Shown: positions 49,628-58,505, counted from the stretch's first letter. The stretch: DNA of 61,696 nt from Agrobacterium rubi TR3 = NBRC 13261 (GCF_000739935.1 NZ_BBJU01000031.1:1-61696); one strand, 5' to 3'. The notes: generated by a model from the letters alone, not told the origin. Made by a program: numbers and translations.

Positions 49628-50863
49628 TTAGAACTTTACCTTCAAGGACGTAGAAAGTGCTGAAACCAGGTCACTGTCGTATTCGTAACTGGCTTTGTCG
49701 CCTACGGGGATGCCGTCGATGGACGATGCGCTGGACTCGCCACCCGTCAGGATCCCGAGCACGCCGCCAAGACGAATCTCGACGTGCTTGGTCAGCGCAT
49801 AAGAAACGCCGGCGCTGAACAACCAGGTATCGCTCTGCGTTCCGAACTCTGGCGACGTGCCGCGATCCCAGGTGACGCTCAGGGCTCCACTCCACTGTTC
49901 GTTGAACTTGTGGCCGATACCGCCGGTGATCGTCCACCCATCGCGATAGCCGAGATCGAGCGAGGTGATTTCAAAACCGTTGTTGTAGAACGGGATGCGC
50001 TGCAGCTGGCTCCAGTCGGTCCACTTGACCGAACCGAAGGCAAGCCAGTCCGGCGCAATACCCGACTGGAGCTTCAGCTCGAACGCATCCGGCGTAGCCG
50101 TCGAGCCCTCAACCGGCACGACAGTACCGGCGTAGACGCTCCCGACCGGGACCTGCGTCAGATCGACCTTACCGGTGACCTTGTCGAGCTTCACCTGACT
50201 ATAATACATCAGGCTCGCGCGGAATGCGTATTCCGGAATCTCGTAAGCCGCGCCGGCACGCCAGCCCCAACCGTCGCCTTCCAGGTCCAGACGACCAACA
50301 CCGCTGAACGCAAAGCCAAGCGCTTCAGGGGCGATCAACAGGCTTTCCTTGAAGCCATCCATGCGGAGATAATTCGCGCCGCCGATCAGGCGAAGCTGGC
50401 CCGGGCCAGCATCGAAACGGTAGGAACATGTGGCTGCGTAGTTCTCGCTGTCAACCTTCGTCTCTATATTGTCGTTGGCGCCGGCCCATCGGCCTCCGGG
50501 ATTGGTATGCGCGCCATAGGGTTGCGAATAATCAAACATGCAGTCAGTGGCTTCGCCGATACCCGCCTTGATTCCGATCCGCGGCGACCAATAGCTCTCG
50601 CTGTCGTCAGCGGTGCTGGAATAGGAATAGCCGGGCGTTGTGCTGAGATTGCCGTCCGGTCCGGTGATGGTGTCTTGCGCGTTCTTCAACTTTCGCTGCG
50701 GCATGACGTAGGTTGCCGTCGTTTCGGCGGCATAGGGGGACCTCTCAAACAGAAGGTCGATATTGTATCCGCCACGTTCCAGTCCGCCCGCGGACGCTGG
50801 CGAATAAAAGCTCCACCCTGCCATCAGAACGAAGGCCCCCTTCGCGATGTAATTGCTTTGCAT
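49628..50863 (-). CDS. Outer-membrane transport porin, FadL/OmpP1 family
   Basis: 411 residues from ATG 50863, behind GGAGACGAG; nine more codons upstream are unlikely. Signal peptide up to SFYSPASA, then GGLERGGYNIDLLFERSPYA, the conserved N-terminal hatch of FadL-like porins, followed by many amphipathic beta strands (GQLRLIGGANYLRMDGF, AFRASLMYYSQVKLDK, WSGALSVTWDRGTSPEF) and a C-terminal strand ending LKVKF, with terminal Phe as in outer-membrane barrels. It takes up hydrophobic compounds. It stands alone with its own terminator. Confidence 0.88.
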   Translation of the reverse strand: MQSNYIAKGAFVLMAGWSFYSPASAGGLERGGYNIDLLFERSPYAAETTATYVMPQRKLKNAQDTITGPDGNLSTTPGYSYSSTADDSESYWSPRIGIKAGIGEATDCMFDYSQPYGAHTNPGGRWAGANDNIETKVDSENYAATCSYRFDAGPGQLRLIGGANYLRMDGFKESLLIAPEALGFAFSGVGRLDLEGDGWGWRAGAAYEIPEYAFRASLMYYSQVKLDKVTGKVDLTQVPVGSVYAGTVVPVEGSTATPDAFELKLQSGIAPDWLAFGSVKWTDWSQLQRIPFYNNGFEITSLDLGYRDGWTITGGIGHKFNEQWSGALSVTWDRGTSPEFGTQSDTWLFSAGVSYALTKHVEIRLGGVLGILTGGESSASSIDGIPVGDKASYEYDSDLVSALSTSLKVKF

Positions 50864-51017
50864 CTCGTCTCCAGCTCCCCGGCAAGTCATTCAGTTACTT
50901 TTAAATACTCTGCCGAAAATGACAACTTTCGGCTGTCCCCGATCTTGCGCTGCAAAACGGTCGCTGGTTTACGTAAGGGGATGAACAATCTCCATCGAAC
51001 CGGTGGTTGGAACAACT

Positions 51018-51806
51018 TTACCTAATTCGGCGCCGTACCGTAGCTGGAATTAGAACACCATCCCGCGTCGGTGCGGCGATGGGACCATCCAGACGTTCCT
51101 CACGGAGGCTCGCCAGACGCCCTTGAGCGTCGCATGCTGCTACCTCGACATCAAAGGCCTCGCCTGCCCGCGAACGCATAAGCTCAATCATCCATCGCGG
51201 TCTCCCGACGCCTGGAACCGGAAGCGGTTCGGATGGCATCGAGGACACGCGCCAGCGCGTGACCGATGCTGTCGGCTGCCCATAATCGGTTGCCTCAGAT
51301 TGTCGGCGCCAGCGCCGAACGATTAGGCCCATCGTGCCTGACTGTTCAGCCGCTAGCTGAAGGCGGCGGGAAGCAACCATCGGCAAGCGCACCGTCTCGG
51401 CAATCACCGCCCCAAGGCCCCCAAAGCGTAAGGCTTCTTCCGCGCATTCCAAGATCGCCTCTTCGGTCGTGCACTCGACGAATATGACACGATTGAGGTC
51501 AAGGCCAGCCTGCCGAAGGCCCGGCGCGAACAGGTCTGTTCGGGATAGGCACCAGATAACAGGGCCTTTCGTCCGCGCAGCGATACCGGCCGCAAACAGC
51601 GAAGACACGGCCCCAGAGACCGCGTCACTTCCACCCCCTGCAATTTCATGGGTGCAGCCGTAGGCCAGACCACCACCCGGAATGCGGCTATCGATATCTT
51701 CGACACCGAACGGCAAACGCGGTCGCTGTTTGGCTGCTCCGCCTGCAATCTGGTCTATCCGCTCCTGAAGCTTAGCGAAAATTTCGGGGCTAACGTTCCT
51801 GGTCAT
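51018..51806 (-). CDS. imuA: ImuA translesion synthesis accessory protein
   Basis: 262 residues. RecA-like fold: LPFGVEDIDSRIPGGGLAYG and IVRRWRR, with HEIAGGGSDAVSGAVSSLFA in the Walker region (Lys not kept) and GPVIWCLSRTDLFAPGLRQ. The C-terminus has GRPRWMIELMRSRAGEAFDV and typical ImuA ending. ImuA normally works with ImuB and DnaE2 in mutagenesis; here it follows umuC and neither imuB nor dnaE2 is present. The start is 3 bp after the umuC stop. Confidence 0.87.
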   Translation of the reverse strand: MTRNVSPEIFAKLQERIDQIAGGAAKQRPRLPFGVEDIDSRIPGGGLAYGCTHEIAGGGSDAVSGAVSSLFAAGIAARTKGPVIWCLSRTDLFAPGLRQAGLDLNRVIFVECTTEEAILECAEEALRFGGLGAVIAETVRLPMVASRRLQLAAEQSGTMGLIVRRWRRQSEATDYGQPTASVTRWRVSSMPSEPLPVPGVGRPRWMIELMRSRAGEAFDVEVAACDAQGRLASLREERLDGPIAAPTRDGVLIPATVRRRIR

Positions 51807-51809
51807 GAT

Positions 51810-53081
51810 CTATCTTGCCATCGCTATTGGCAGCTCCTTGATGTTGGTTGTGTAACGGGGCGACCGACGGTCGAACTTCGTTTGCCACTCCCGCTTGATG
51901 CCGGCCGAGGCAGGAATGAGCGCGCCACGTCCAAATTTTGTGTTCACCGCATCGAGGGCGATCATAAGCCGGTCGGACCGGTCGCGATCGCGGGCGTCAA
52001 AGAGCGGGCGCTGTTGCGACCGCGCTGGAACAAGATCATTCATAATGATGCCGGCTTTCGCGTAGCGATGGCCGTCCCTGAAAATCTTACGCGCGCCGCT
52101 TTGCGCCATGCGGATCAGATCGAACGTGTCGTTTGACGCTTCAGGCAAATGCACGGTCGTTTGTGCAGAGTAGGGTTGATCCTTCTCGTTAAAGCGCGAC
52201 GTGTGCATGAAGACTGCCATATGGGTGGCCTCAAGGCCGTAGCGGCGCAGCTTTTCGCCTGCCCTCGTCGCATAGGCCGCAACAGCTTCCAGCATGCCTG
52301 CAAGATCCGTGACCGGCGTTCCGAACGAACGCGTCACGGCGCAGCCTTTGCGTTGCGGGGGCACGTCTTCGAGCGGCAGACACGATAAGCCCTGCAATTC
52401 CAACACTGTCCGTTCCCCGACGACGCTCAAAAGCTTGCGGGCCAAACGCGCGTCTATGCGCGCCAGGTCGCCCGCCGTTTCTACGCCGAGGCCAAAGAGC
52501 TTGCGTTCCGAGGCGGCACCCACGCCCCACACCTCGCCAACCTCGATCCGGTCAAGCCAGCCTTGCCGCGTTGCCGCGTCGGTCAGGTCGCAGACTCCAC
52601 CAAGTTCAGGATTCTTTTTCGCAACGTGATTGGCAAATTTGGCGAGCGTCTTTGTGGGGCCGATGCCAACGCATGTCGGAATCCCGGTCCAGCGCTGGAC
52701 GGTCGATCGCAGATCGCGTCCGAATGCTTGCCGGTCGGCCGGTCTGATGTCGGTCAAATCGAGAAAGCTTTCATCGATCGAATAGACTTCGACATCTGGG
52801 GACCATTGCCGGTAGATCGCGTTCAGGCGTGCGCTCATGTCGCCGTAGAGCGTGTAATTGCTGGAATACACAGCGACATTGTTGGTGCGACAGAGATCGC
52901 GGATTTTGAAGAAGGGTTCGCCCATCCCGATGCCAAGAGCTTTTGCCTCGGCCGTTCTGGCAACAGCGCAACCGTCATTATTCGACAGCACAATGACCGG
53001 TCGCTTTTCTATCGAGGGGTCGAAAACCCGCTCGCAGGAACAGTAGAACGAATTTCCATCGATCAGCGCAAAGGAAGTCAT
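51810..53081 (-). CDS. umuC: UmuC-like Y-family DNA polymerase V subunit
   Basis: 423 residues from ATG 53081 ([20 protein letters not shown]), whose first bases overlap the umuD stop. The palm has Asp in ALIDGNSFY and the catalytic [28 protein letters not shown] is the Y-family fingertip and [18 protein letters not shown] the helix-hairpin-helix entry. The C-terminal ~70 residues are the UmuC-specific tail ([18 protein letters not shown]). It is an error-prone polymerase that copies damaged DNA. Confidence 0.93.
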   Translation of the reverse strand: MTSFALIDGNSFYCSCERVFDPSIEKRPVIVLSNNDGCAVARTAEAKALGIGMGEPFFKIRDLCRTNNVAVYSSNYTLYGDMSARLNAIYRQWSPDVEVYSIDESFLDLTDIRPADRQAFGRDLRSTVQRWTGIPTCVGIGPTKTLAKFANHVAKKNPELGGVCDLTDAATRQGWLDRIEVGEVWGVGAASERKLFGLGVETAGDLARIDARLARKLLSVVGERTVLELQGLSCLPLEDVPPQRKGCAVTRSFGTPVTDLAGMLEAVAAYATRAGEKLRRYGLEATHMAVFMHTSRFNEKDQPYSAQTTVHLPEASNDTFDLIRMAQSGARKIFRDGHRYAKAGIIMNDLVPARSQQRPLFDARDRDRSDRLMIALDAVNTKFGRGALIPASAGIKREWQTKFDRRSPRYTTNIKELPIAMAR

Positions 53082-53509
53082 GTCCGTTTCCTGGGTCTGA
53101 GCCAGTGGACGTTGCACATGGCGACGCCCCAGATCTCGACTTCCGCGATCTCGGGTAAGTCGAATAACGGCATATCGCTATTCTCAAACAGCAGCCGCGG
53201 TCGATTGCCGTTCATGCGCAGACGCTTCAATGACCGTTCGCCGTGGACCGTTGCCACGACAATATCGCCATCGACTGCGGTCACGCTCCTGTCCACAACG
53301 ATCAAATCGCCGTGGAATATGCCAGCATCCCGCATGGAATTGCCGTCAACCTTCCAGAGGAAGGTCGCGGGCGGGTTGCGGATCAGCAGCCGCGTTAGAT
53401 CGATGGATTCGTCAATGTAGTCATCTGCAGGAGAGGGGAAGCCGGCACAAAGCCCGTGCAGCATCAGCGGAACGTAAACCTCCGCTTGGATTTTCAGGCC
53501 GGCAAGCAT
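53078..53509 (-). CDS. umuD: UmuD-like self-cleaving protease subunit
   Basis: 143 residues from ATG 53509. S24 peptidase core: cleavage site Ala22-Gly23 in LCAGF, active Ser58 in [10 protein letters not shown] and Lys95 in HGERSLKRL. It forms UmuD'2C with umuC after RecA-stimulated self-cleavage. A LexA box lies 34-48 bp upstream of the start. First gene of the umuD-umuC-imuA operon. Confidence 0.92.
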   Translation of the reverse strand: MLAGLKIQAEVYVPLMLHGLCAGFPSPADDYIDESIDLTRLLIRNPPATFLWKVDGNSMRDAGIFHGDLIVVDRSVTAVDGDIVVATVHGERSLKRLRMNGNRPRLLFENSDMPLFDLPEIAEVEIWGVAMCNVHWLRPRKRT

Positions 53510-53542
53510 TCTAAAGTACCCTTCACGAGACACGAGCGAAAG

Positions 53543-53557
53543 GAACAAATAGGGAAC
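53543..53557 (-). promoter_or_regulatory. LexA (SOS) box of the umuDC-imuA operon
   Basis: Minus strand GTTCCCTATTTGTTC fits the alphaproteobacterial LexA operator GTTC-N7-GTTC exactly. It lies 34 bp before the umuD start codon. Confidence 0.85.
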
Positions 53558-53707
53558 ATAAGCGGCCGCAAAACGCAATATAGACGTTTACGCGATGCTT
53601 GTATTAAGTTCGCGTAATTAGAGAGATGGCGGTATGTTTGTACGCTAGCGGACCAAAGCTCACCAACGACGCCCATCCTCTTTCCGGCGAAGACGAGCAT
53701 TTTGACA

Positions 53708-53860
53708 ATGCTTCTCATTGTCCTCGGCGTCTTTATCTGGATCAAGTCAGAGGAAATGCCAAAGCACTGGCAGCGAGTGACGATGCGGTTTTTTGTAATC
53801 ATCGTCGGCATTAACGTTGGCTCGATTGTTCTTGCCGCTATGGGTCGGTGGGCGACATAA
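53708..53860 (+). CDS. Small two-TM membrane peptide (50 aa)
   Basis: MLLIVLGVFIWIKSEEMPKH then a second hydrophobic part ending NVGSIVLAAMGRWAT. Two membrane helices are separated by a short polar loop. The ribosome site is weak (GAAGACGAG far upstream), so expression is uncertain. It precedes the HigA-like gene. Confidence 0.45.
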   Translation: MLLIVLGVFIWIKSEEMPKHWQRVTMRFFVIIVGINVGSIVLAAMGRWAT

Positions 53861-53861
53861 A

Positions 53862-53889
53862 TTGACATGTCAACTTGACGGAGCCGTCA
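53862..53889. promoter_or_regulatory. Two palindromes upstream of the HigA-like gene
   Basis: TTGACATGTCAA (53862-53873) is a perfect palindrome, and TGACGG-AG-CCGTCA (53876-53889) has perfect half-sites. They lie 48-75 bp before the antitoxin start, the usual position of an autoregulatory operator of HTH antitoxins. Confidence 0.6.
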
Positions 53890-53936
53890 TTTTGACCTAT
53901 TTATACAGAAATCGGTATATCTTGAAAGACAATAAA

Positions 53937-54263
53937 ATGACAGAAAAGCTCGAATTCACTAACATTTTCGAGTCGATCACCGAGGATTCCGCGCTTGCTG
54001 CTGACCTGCAATTCAGGTCCGATGCGCTAATGACGCTGATCGACATCTTCGAGTACAAAGGCTGGAAGCAAGCTGAAATCTCAGAGGCTTTGGGAATTCC
54101 CCAGCCAAGAGTTAGCGAACTCCTGCGCGGAAAGATCAGCCTGTTCTCGTCGGATCGCCTTATCGGGTACCTAGCGAAAGTGGGTATCCGGTTGAAGCTA
54201 TCCATGGGCAATGATCACAAGGTAATTTGCCACGTTGATGAAGATGAGATGGAGGCGGCTTAA
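53937..54263 (+). CDS. HigA-like XRE antitoxin
   Basis: 108 residues from ATG 53937. The N-terminal ~35 residues (NIFESITEDSALAADLQFRS) bind toxin in related proteins, and the rest is an XRE helix-turn-helix: FEYKGWKQAEISEALGIPQP RVSELLRGKI in the HigA2/HTH_XRE-type arrangement. It faces the RelE/Gp49-like toxin gene tail to tail; a terminator hairpin lies between. The pairing of the two is by family resemblance. Confidence 0.78.
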   Translation: MTEKLEFTNIFESITEDSALAADLQFRSDALMTLIDIFEYKGWKQAEISEALGIPQPRVSELLRGKISLFSSDRLIGYLAKVGIRLKLSMGNDHKVICHVDEDEMEAA

Positions 54264-54275
54264 CCGCCTCCACCG
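54251..54275. terminator. Shared terminator between convergent antitoxin and toxin genes
   Basis: GGAGGCGG (54251-54258) pairs with CCGCCTCC (54264-54271) around CTTAA, which includes the antitoxin stop. A T-rich tail follows at a distance (TTATTTTTT near 54282). Confidence 0.6.
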
Positions 54276-54282
54276 ATTATCT

Positions 54283-54654
54283 TTATTTTTTGGCGGCCTT
54301 TTTCACCGCTTTTTCCGCTTCTCGGACGATTGCCATCATTTCCTTGTAGCGTTTTTCAACGGTAGCCATTGCTGCTCTATCGGTACCGTTGGTTGTCTTC
54401 GTAAACGCGTGTAGCACGTAGACAGTATCTAGGTGCTTTGCGCAGTACATCAGTCTGTATGCCGGTGACCCGTTTTCGATTAGCTCGATGACTCCGGGTC
54501 CGATTGACTGCAAAGGTTTAAAAGCCGATCTGGGGTCTTTCCCAGCCATCACGAAGTTCAAGTCGTTCAGGAAGTCGGTTGCAATATCTGCAGGGAGGTC
54601 TTTGACCGCCCTTTTTGCTGCAGGGCTTACGTATTTGAACTGTTTTCTTGCCAT
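54283..54654 (-). CDS. HigB/Gp49-like RelE-superfamily toxin
   Basis: 123 residues from ATG 54654 (MARKQFKYVSPAAKRAVKDL); three codons upstream another ATG is possible. Typical of the phage-derived Gp49-like toxin family: PADIATDFLNDLN, IGPGVIELIENGSPAYRLMY and VYVLHAFTKTTNGTD, then a Lys-rich tail (AEKAVKKAAKK). The family cleaves mRNA on ribosomes and is normally encoded upstream of its HTH antitoxin in one operon. Here the two face each other. Confidence 0.8.
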   Translation of the reverse strand: MARKQFKYVSPAAKRAVKDLPADIATDFLNDLNFVMAGKDPRSAFKPLQSIGPGVIELIENGSPAYRLMYCAKHLDTVYVLHAFTKTTNGTDRAAMATVEKRYKEMMAIVREAEKAVKKAAKK

Positions 54655-54984
54655 TCTTCCCATTCCTTAATTTTCATATTTCTCCTATCTCCCGTCTCGT
54701 TTGAGGCGGAGGTTGCTGTTAGCCGAACAATTTTGGAAACAAAAAAATCCGTAACAGAAGACTAATATAGCCTATCTGACGGATTGTGTCAATATCTAAT
54801 TACGGATTAGTGGTATTATTAATACTTGTACGACTTAAAGAATGGCATGTCAACAGGTTATTTCAAAAAAATTTTTCTAAGAAGGCTTTCCGGCAAGATT
54901 TTCGCTGAAGAGGACAAACTACAGACGAGCGTCAATTACGCTGGTTCCTCACATCGTAGCTACCCAACTGCCTCTGGTGACATA
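54655..54984. promoter_or_regulatory. AT-rich 330-bp region with an inverted repeat upstream of the toxin gene
   Basis: AATCCGTAA (54746-54754) and TTACGGATT (54800-54808) are perfect inverted repeats, with a further TGACGGATT between. They probably form the toxin promoter operator. The rest up to 54984 is AT-rich and has no gene. Confidence 0.5.
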
Positions 54985-55677
54985 TCATAAATGTTCGCTC
55001 GTAATTTCAGCAATATCTACTGTTCCTCGATGAACATATGAATCAAGACCTGTCAGGCGATAAGCGTTCGCCTTTCCCATGTCAGATTCGAAACTTGGTA
55101 CACGATCAACGTGAATGAGTCCGTGAACGGTCAATAAGCTCAGTCCATCGCGAACGTGGTTTCGTTGGAGTCCTGTATACTCGCCAATGGAATTATAATT
55201 GATCATTGCCATATTCATCCTACGATCTCTACGAGACGCAAAAAGGAAGTACAGCTTCAGCGCATGTAGTTCGATGGGACGACGCAATTTAAAATCGCTG
55301 AAGGCGAGCATAACGCCCTTGTTGTATAATCTTTTGCAAGGCAGCTTCGCCCAGCCTGCGTCTGGATCAAAATTTGCCAATCGGTAGGTGCTTTGTCCAG
55401 CTGGCTCTTTTTCTATCAGGTGGAAATTGACGAGGACTGATAGTCCTGCCGCAACTTTTGCTCGGCTCATTGAGGTAGCTAGTTCGATTTCATCGTAGGT
55501 AATTTTGGCTGTGCCAGTCTCATCGATACGGTGTGCTACGGCCAGCAGAACCAAAAGTGCGGCTGTATTGTCAGCGCCTTCACCTGCGGCCCATTTGAAT
55601 GTCATCAGCCCCCCCTTTTCAATCCATGCGGTAGGGAGCTTTATCCAGTCTTGATAGCGATAGCTCTTGTTGATCAT
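54985..55677 (-). CDS. Winged-helix protein (possible plasmid replication or regulatory protein)
   Basis: 230 residues from ATG 55677 (MINKSYRYQDWIKLPTAWIE). Two repeats of a winged-helix pattern: AKITYDEIELATSMSRAKVA then LSVLVNFHLIEKE, and INYNSIGEYTGLQRNHVRDG then LSLLTVHGLIHVDR. Such tandem wHTH layout occurs in plasmid Rep-like proteins and in phage regulators. It begins one base after the small membrane gene upstream, so they are co-transcribed. Codon use is AT-rich compared with neighbours. Confidence 0.6.
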   Translation of the reverse strand: MINKSYRYQDWIKLPTAWIEKGGLMTFKWAAGEGADNTAALLVLLAVAHRIDETGTAKITYDEIELATSMSRAKVAAGLSVLVNFHLIEKEPAGQSTYRLANFDPDAGWAKLPCKRLYNKGVMLAFSDFKLRRPIELHALKLYFLFASRRDRRMNMAMINYNSIGEYTGLQRNHVRDGLSLLTVHGLIHVDRVPSFESDMGKANAYRLTGLDSYVHRGTVDIAEITSEHL

Positions 55678-55678
55678 A

Positions 55679-55873
55679 TCACCGGTCCTTGTTTTTAGTG
55701 ACTGAGTAAATGACGTGAATTGCAAAGCCTGCCAGGGCAATCCCACTCAATGCGACAAGACCGGCTAAGCGATCCGGAGAAACTGTGAGGGCAATTTTGA
55801 ATGCTTCAACTAGTGAGTCCATGTGGTTCAAGCTCCATAAGAATTCCAATGGTGTTTTTTTAATCATGCTCAT
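55679..55873 (-). CDS. Small membrane protein (64 aa)
   Basis: ATG 55873 is behind GTAGAGGTC. An amphipathic first half (KTPLEFLWSLNHMDSLVEAF) and one membrane helix (LAGLVALSGIALAGFAIHVI) near the C-terminus. It leads the wHTH gene. No family recognised. Confidence 0.55.
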   Translation of the reverse strand: MSMIKKTPLEFLWSLNHMDSLVEAFKIALTVSPDRLAGLVALSGIALAGFAIHVIYSVTKNKDR

Positions 55874-56333
55874 GACCTCTACTCTAGATACAGTTTTTCG
55901 TATAAAATGTATTTAAATTTAATATTTCACATTAATATCAATTGGTTAAACATAATTTTATAGTTCATTATCAAACCCATTTTAGTTCATGGATGAGCCT
56001 TTATGAACTACTTTTCACTAATACAGCAGTTTTTTTGTTGCTTTTTTCAATGCACGTTTCGTGCGTCGGTTCTTTCCCTCCCAAGCTCCCGATTTTACCC
56101 CGCAATAATCATCACGAAAATTACCTGCTAAGCATCCGCCTTGATAAGGCGAAGTTTGATCGCCGAGAGCCGGTTCTCCAAGATCACATAAATCAGTGGA
56201 GAAGCAGGTGATGTACCGAGGGCTCAACCTGTTCGGATGGTAAAAGAGCCGTGGGGAGATGCACCTTGAACCATCGCTACATTCCGCAATACTACCTTCG
56301 GCCATGGCTTGGTGTGGACCATACTCGTCACCT
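55874..56333. other. AT-rich 460-bp region without a gene
   Basis: The most AT-rich stretch of the window. TAGTTCAT occurs near 55961 and 55983 and its complement ATGAACT near 56002, and may be binding sites for the wHTH protein. From 56100 to 56333 base composition returns to normal but I find no convincing frame. Confidence 0.5.
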
Positions 56334-56894
56334 TCAGTTTCTGCCGTGCAGACCATTCGATTGCTCGATGTCGCCCGTGTTGAGAAAATCGAGCAACCGT
56401 TGACCACTGACGATCGTCAGGTTCGGGTCCGCGGTCGCAACATCTTTCGCGCCGGCGCCGGTGCGCCCAGTATGGATAAAGATCCCGCTGCAGTTCCTTG
56501 CAGCAAGGACAGCGCTGAAGGCCGCCACATGGGCGCGGTTGATGTGTTTGCCGTAGCGCTTTGCCTGTAAAAGGTACGTCTCTCCCGCGATCACCACGGA
56601 GCCGTCCAGCCCGCCATCACCGCTGTAGGACGCGTTGCGCTGAACGACATGGCCCCGCCGCTCAAAAGCCTCGAGCAACAGTTCCTCGAATGTCAGGGGA
56701 TCGATCTTGCGAAGGTATGCCAGGCGTTGCGGCATCAGCGGAATGGTGTTGATCTTTGCCAGAACACGGCGGGCCTGGTCCTGCTTGCGGCGGTGACGTC
56801 GCTCCTTGGCCTTCGGCCGGAGCAGCCGTCGCAACAGCAGAGCGGCCGCAAGCGCGAGCGCGGCCGCAATGAACATCATCTCATAGGGCTGCAT
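56334..56894 (-). CDS. Membrane-anchored Mrr-like restriction endonuclease
   Basis: 186 residues from ATG 56894; a longer frame to 56990 is possible. An N-terminal membrane helix (MMFIAAALALAAALLLRRLL) and a Lys/Arg-rich linker are followed by an Mrr_cat domain: LTFEELLLEAFERRGHVVQR, then GDGGLDGSVVI with Asp97 and YLLQAKRYG with Gln110 and Lys112. The D-QxK set is the active site of Mrr-type nucleases, which cut methylated or otherwise foreign DNA. Anchoring at the membrane would place it where incoming DNA arrives. Confidence 0.82.
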   Translation of the reverse strand: MQPYEMMFIAAALALAAALLLRRLLRPKAKERRHRRKQDQARRVLAKINTIPLMPQRLAYLRKIDPLTFEELLLEAFERRGHVVQRNASYSGDGGLDGSVVIAGETYLLQAKRYGKHINRAHVAAFSAVLAARNCSGIFIHTGRTGAGAKDVATADPNLTIVSGQRLLDFLNTGDIEQSNGLHGRN

Positions 56895-57050
56895 GCAGCC
56901 CTGCCCTTCGGACGCCTGCGGCGGCTTTTCCTTCGATCTGTGCGATGACTGCCAAGTGTTGATAAACCTTCGCCGCTGCGGTCGCGGCACCCATCCAACG
57001 CCAACCCAATGAGACCGAAATAGAGGCGCGGCTTGCGCCGCGCCCCTATC

Positions 57051-57527
57051 TCAGCGGCCCGCCGTGGGTGTCGGTTTTTTCTCCATCGAAGCAACCAGCT
57101 TGAAGATCCGTTCGAGAGCTTCCGTGTCGAGCTGTCGGATTTCCGAGATCGTATTTTGCAGGAGCCGGGAATGTTCCTGATTTTCGCCCCACAGATGCGG
57201 AGCGGCAGGGGCGAGGATTTCCTCTGGTGTAGCGTCCAGAACTTCGCAGAGATGAATAAGCCGGGAGACGGTCAACCGGGAAACACTCGTTTCGTACCGA
57301 TGATAGACCGCGTTACTCAAGCCAAGCAGGGGAGCGATTTTGGAGCGTGACAAAGACCGTTTATCGCGGGCCTCCCGAATACTGGTGCTGATTTTGTCGT
57401 CCAGTTCCGCGTTGAGATGGACTTTGCCGCGGTAGGGCTTCCGATAGACCGGCTTTTCAAGATCAGGATCTTGGACCAGTTGTAGGCCGAGTTGTTCAAC
57501 CCAGTTTTCTATCGTTGGACCTGCCAT
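57051..57527 (-). CDS. XRE-type regulator, paralogue of the 20.4-kb gene
   Basis: 158 residues. The helix-turn-helix (SLSRSKIAPLLGLSNAVYHR then YETSVSRLTV) and following RLIHLCEVLDATPEEI, AAPHLWG match the protein at 20444-20935. A CCGAATTGG site lies 42 bp upstream of the start (57569-57577). The two proteins probably recognise the same class of operator. Transcribed alone. Confidence 0.78.
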   Translation of the reverse strand: MAGPTIENWVEQLGLQLVQDPDLEKPVYRKPYRGKVHLNAELDDKISTSIREARDKRSLSRSKIAPLLGLSNAVYHRYETSVSRLTVSRLIHLCEVLDATPEEILAPAAPHLWGENQEHSRLLQNTISEIRQLDTEALERIFKLVASMEKKPTPTAGR

Positions 57528-57863
57528 GGTTTTACCGCGCTGTAATTTCTAAGCCTGATTCTTTGTTACCGAATTGGCTACATGATAGGAACCCTTAAAC
57601 AGAGGTTTCAGATTAAAATTGGCGCATCGCTTCGCGACCCCGCTCTATGCCTTCGGCACGAAGCCGCTGAAAAAGCGTCTCCGCCCTGCGGGTAACGATC
57701 GCTTGCGCATCGCGGCAGTGGCCGCGAAACAAATATCAACATGCGCCATATTGGACTATTCATTGGCATTTACAGTTTGATCGCGAGATACCATATTGCA
57801 TCAAACCGAGGTCAGGTTGTGACAGGACACTAGCCCGTTCTGCCATGCCGGCAGGGGGTCGCT
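57528..57863. promoter_or_regulatory. 336-bp region with two operator-like sites
   Basis: Between divergent genes. TTACCGAATTGGCTACA (core 57569-57577) precedes the XRE start; GCGCCATATTGGACTA (core 57746-57754) precedes the 57864 gene. No gene seen. Confidence 0.55.
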
Positions 57864-58187
57864 TTGCCTCGAAACAGGGCGGCCCCTTTTATTTTCTGGA
57901 GTATCATCGTCGTGGATATTTTCATTCCAGCAGTCATCGTTTTGGCCGGGTACGTATGGCTGGTGTTGAGAGCGAACCGAACCTTCCATGCCATTCGCAA
58001 GGAGCGGTTCGAGCACACAAATCCCGCTGGCGTTCTGCAATTCGACACCTACGAAGAGTTGCGCAAGTTCGAAAGCCGTGAAGCGAGCAATCAGTTCTGG
58101 ATCAACGTCGCCGCTGTTCCTGGCGGCTTCATTCCGCTTGCCGCCATTTTCGCCATCATCGCCTCGATCGCTGAGATGTCCTCTTGA
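57864..58187 (+). CDS. Hypothetical two-TM membrane protein
   Basis: 107 residues from TTG 57864; GTG 57912 is an alternative. One membrane helix (IIVVDIFIPAVIVLAGYVWL) near the start, a polar segment (RKERFEHTNPAGVLQFDTYE) and a second at the end (VAAVPGGFIPLAAIFAIIAS). No family recognised. It is followed by a 318-bp leader. Confidence 0.58.
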   Translation: MPRNRAAPFIFWSIIVVDIFIPAVIVLAGYVWLVLRANRTFHAIRKERFEHTNPAGVLQFDTYEELRKFESREASNQFWINVAAVPGGFIPLAAIFAIIASIAEMSS

Positions 58188-58505
58188 AGGGCAATTCGGC
58201 ATGGGTAGATCAACGGTGACACCTTCGGTGTCCTGCCTGCTGGATGAGGGAAAGAGGAGCGCTGCCCTCTCTCCCTCGCAAGCGAAAAAACGGTATCCCC
58301 GTCCTTCCTTCGCGCTTTGCGCTCCGTGCAGGATCGCCGCTTGCGCGCCGACCCTTCGTCTTTGCCTCCGGGCGGGCGAACCCCCTCCGTTTTGTTCCCT
58401 TGCCACCCTCTCTCCCGCTGCTCCGCGCGAACTCGGGAGCAGGAGCGGGGCTCCTGCCCACGAGGGGCATGAGAAGACCGCTTCGCGGAAATGGAAGGGC
58501 TAGAC
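58188..58505. other. 318-bp leader upstream of the DUF3846-like gene
   Basis: No gene. GC-rich with stems (for example GAGCAGGAGCGGGGCTCCTG near 58440). Similar leaders precede the DUF736, ArdC and other plasmid genes. Confidence 0.5.

Noticed and set aside
49784..51025. Long plus-strand open frame opposite the FadL-like porin
   Set aside because: It mirrors the porin in the antisense frame, shows no domain and has no ribosome site. The porin has signal peptide, barrel pattern and terminator.
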